A DNA stretch of 21,836 nucleotides from Plakobranchus ocellatus (Eukaryota; Mollusca; Gastropoda; Plakobranchidae): contig BLXT01008368.1 of NCBI GenBank assembly GCA_019648995.1, forward strand, positions 120,296 to 142,131, read 5' to 3'. Shown one piece after another: positions 20,265 to 21,836 of this stretch; the first letter of the stretch is position 1; each line of letters starts with the position of its first letter. Position numbers and translations under genes: made by a program. The notes beneath the pieces were generated by a model. That model saw only the letters and a program-made list of their open reading frames with translations, was not told where the DNA came from and made no database searches.

Positions 20265-21006
20265 CTGAAAATGCAAACAAAGAAAACATTCCTTTATCCC
20301 CTGATCAGCATTTTATACTTTTTGTGTGAGAGACAATTTAAATAGTTCTGTTTATCTCAGGCAATTTTTTTTTCAGCTCTGTGACTGAAATATAAACACT
20401 TCAAAATTTGGGTCAGTCACTGGTAATTTAAATAGCAATGTAGATCCAAAACTGCTCATTTCCATTCTCATAAGTATCATTTCACCAAATCCCTTAGAAA
20501 TAAATATTGAAAACATTATTTTTTACATTCTTATAAAATTTTGTTTCCCATTCATACCAGTATTGGTTCCCTTGGTATATGCATTATTAATAATAATTAT
20601 TTAATTTCTTTTAATGGTTATAACAAATGTAAATGTTGATGTACATAACTCACGGCATCTTGACAAACAAAACCCAAGGTCTGAAGCACAATCGAGTTTA
20701 GTATCATTCAAAAGATCATTTTCTCCATTACACGACACATAAAAATTATATTGCTGCCTGTAAATTCGGCGATTCTTTTGCCTTTTTTTCGTGGTGTATG
20801 TTAGTTAAGAAACAAGTGGTAATTTTGTTATTTTTTACAGTAGGTATTAGATGATTAATTTTATATATTTTGGTATCAGTGATTACAACATGGTTTCATG
20901 TTTTTTGTGTGCAAAAGGCTTTAAGTGCGGTCTTTTACAAAATTTTATATAAATTTTTTTGTGTGAAGGTTACAGAAAATGCTGAACACAGAAGGCCTAA
21001 TTTTCT

Positions 21007-21538
21007 ATGTATACTCAGTTTCAGATTGTATTCATATATTTCATTAAAAAAAAAACAAAAAAAAAAAAAAAACCCTTTTTGAGAAAAAATCCTATACAAA
21101 AACGCATCACACACCACAAGTTTACCACGGCCGTAGTTTTATTGGCAATCACAGTCACAAGTATTTCAAAACAGATGTCCACAAACAACTTATAAGACAC
21201 CTTATGCTACAAACACTTAGATGACAATCAAGTCATAATAGACACCGCATTTACACATGAAATTAAACTAGACTCCATAATAGACACCGCATTTACACAT
21301 GAAATTAAACTAGACTCCATAATAGACACCGCATTTACACATAAAACTAAACTAGACTCCATAAACCTAGCATTTTCCAAGATCCACAATCGGATATCGC
21401 ACACAGATCCAATCCACACCAACAAACTGACAAACATACAACAAGCCATAGAACAGTACTGACAGTATATCGCAAAAACTTTCCACAAAAGGTTCTCCCA
21501 ACATCCCACTTTAGAGCATCACAGAAACATAATGTTGG
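21007..21538 (+). pseudogene. Decayed unrecognised reading frame, possibly from a mobile element
   Basis: One plus-strand frame is open except for two stops: from 21007 to a TAA at 21193, then 88 codons to a TGA at 21460, then about 25 codons to a TAG. The reading has varied composition (for example AFSKIHNRISHTDPIHTNKL and IAKTFHKRFSQHPTLEHHRN) and is richer in C than the flanks, unlike a chance frame in AT-rich DNA. I do not recognise the family. Retroelement or transposase remnant is a guess. Confidence 0.35.
21241..21366 (+). repeat. Three tandem 42 bp units, codon-length
   Basis: Units at 21241-21282, 21283-21324 and 21325-21366. The first two are identical; the third differs at a few bases. 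The unit is 14 codons, so it keeps the frame, reading DTAFTHEIKLDSII on the plus strand; the minus strand is open too. Confidence 0.95.
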
Positions 21539-21773
21539 CTTAGGTTTACTACGGGAACAGGGTGGGGAGCTTTTGCATTTAACTATCGGAAAAATACAGA
21601 AAAGAACACACGCAATGAATAATGAAGCAAGTCGATTACAGAAAACAATGAAATCCCACCTGCTACAGACATCTTAACATCTTAAAACACTCATTCCAGA
21701 AAAGAAAAAAGAAAACACAAACCAAAAAATAAATAGTAGAAAATAACTATGTGTGTCTGAAAGAGAAAGAGAG

Positions 21774-21776
<3 letters not shown>

Positions 21777-21836
<60 letters not shown>
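21777..21836. repeat. Pure (GA)30 run at the window end
   Basis: Sixty bases of uninterrupted GA, preceded by an impure GA-rich lead-in from about 21759. Its position at the very end may reflect a contig break in the repeat rather than its true length. Confidence 0.95.

Larger units (their letters stand above)
20265..21836. other. VPS8 intron upstream of local exon 1, cut by the window edge
   Basis: No convincing VPS8 exon was found here. The right half holds a decayed plus-strand reading frame with a 42 bp tandem repeat, and the end is a pure GA run. The missing N-terminal exons must lie beyond the window. Confidence 0.55.

Noticed and set aside
20654-20680. Candidate 27 nt minus-strand exon upstream of local exon 1, reading TLGFVCQDA with a good donor (GCC|gtgagt) and phase 0.
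   Set aside because: The residues do not resemble the hydrophobic strand that precedes WMNAR in VPS8 proteins, and the acceptor context is ordinary. It may be a chance splice-like pair.
21228-21509. Minus-strand 93-codon frame with a repeated NAVSIMESSL motif.
   Set aside because: It is the antisense of the 42 bp tandem repeat; the plus-strand reading is longer and more protein-like, and neither is recognised.

Overview
The window is animal nuclear DNA: AT-rich, intron-dense, no operons, many simple repeats. It lies almost wholly inside one protein-coding gene on the minus strand, VPS8, the subunit specific to the CORVET endosomal tethering complex. I rebuilt 26 consecutive internal coding exons, read from 20264 down to 1236. 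Together they give 2,472 nt, exactly 824 codons in one frame without a stop, with AG/GT borders and matching phases at every junction. The 5' exons (N-terminus and most of the beta-propeller) lie beyond the right edge. The 3' exons (last solenoid helices and the RING-H2 finger) lie beyond the left edge. No second gene, rRNA, tRNA or CRISPR array was found.

The host is a metazoan and probably a mollusc, most likely a gastropod. This is an inference from the protein, the intron density, AGATCT-rich low-complexity DNA and small DNA transposons; the sequence alone does not prove it.

Layout from right to left, in the gene's direction. 20265-21836 is upstream intron with an unrecognised decayed reading frame that carries a 3 x 42 bp tandem repeat, and it ends in a pure (GA)30 run. 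18349-20264 holds the end of the beta-propeller and the start of the helical solenoid, with a compound trinucleotide repeat in one intron. 12238-17369 holds the Vps8 core. It includes degenerate tandem copies of an exon end (15744-16072) and, in the largest intron, two adjacent non-autonomous DNA transposons: a 741 bp element flanked by TTAA and an 830 bp element with 38 bp terminal inverted repeats. 1236-11852 holds the rest of the solenoid, with a 270 bp polypurine tract beside one splice donor and a possible LINE tail. 1-1235 is the start of the next intron, with no exon recognised.

The most unusual structure is the intronic array at 15744-16072. It looks like repeated, decayed copies of the 3' end of the adjacent VPS8 exon, including its weak splice donor.
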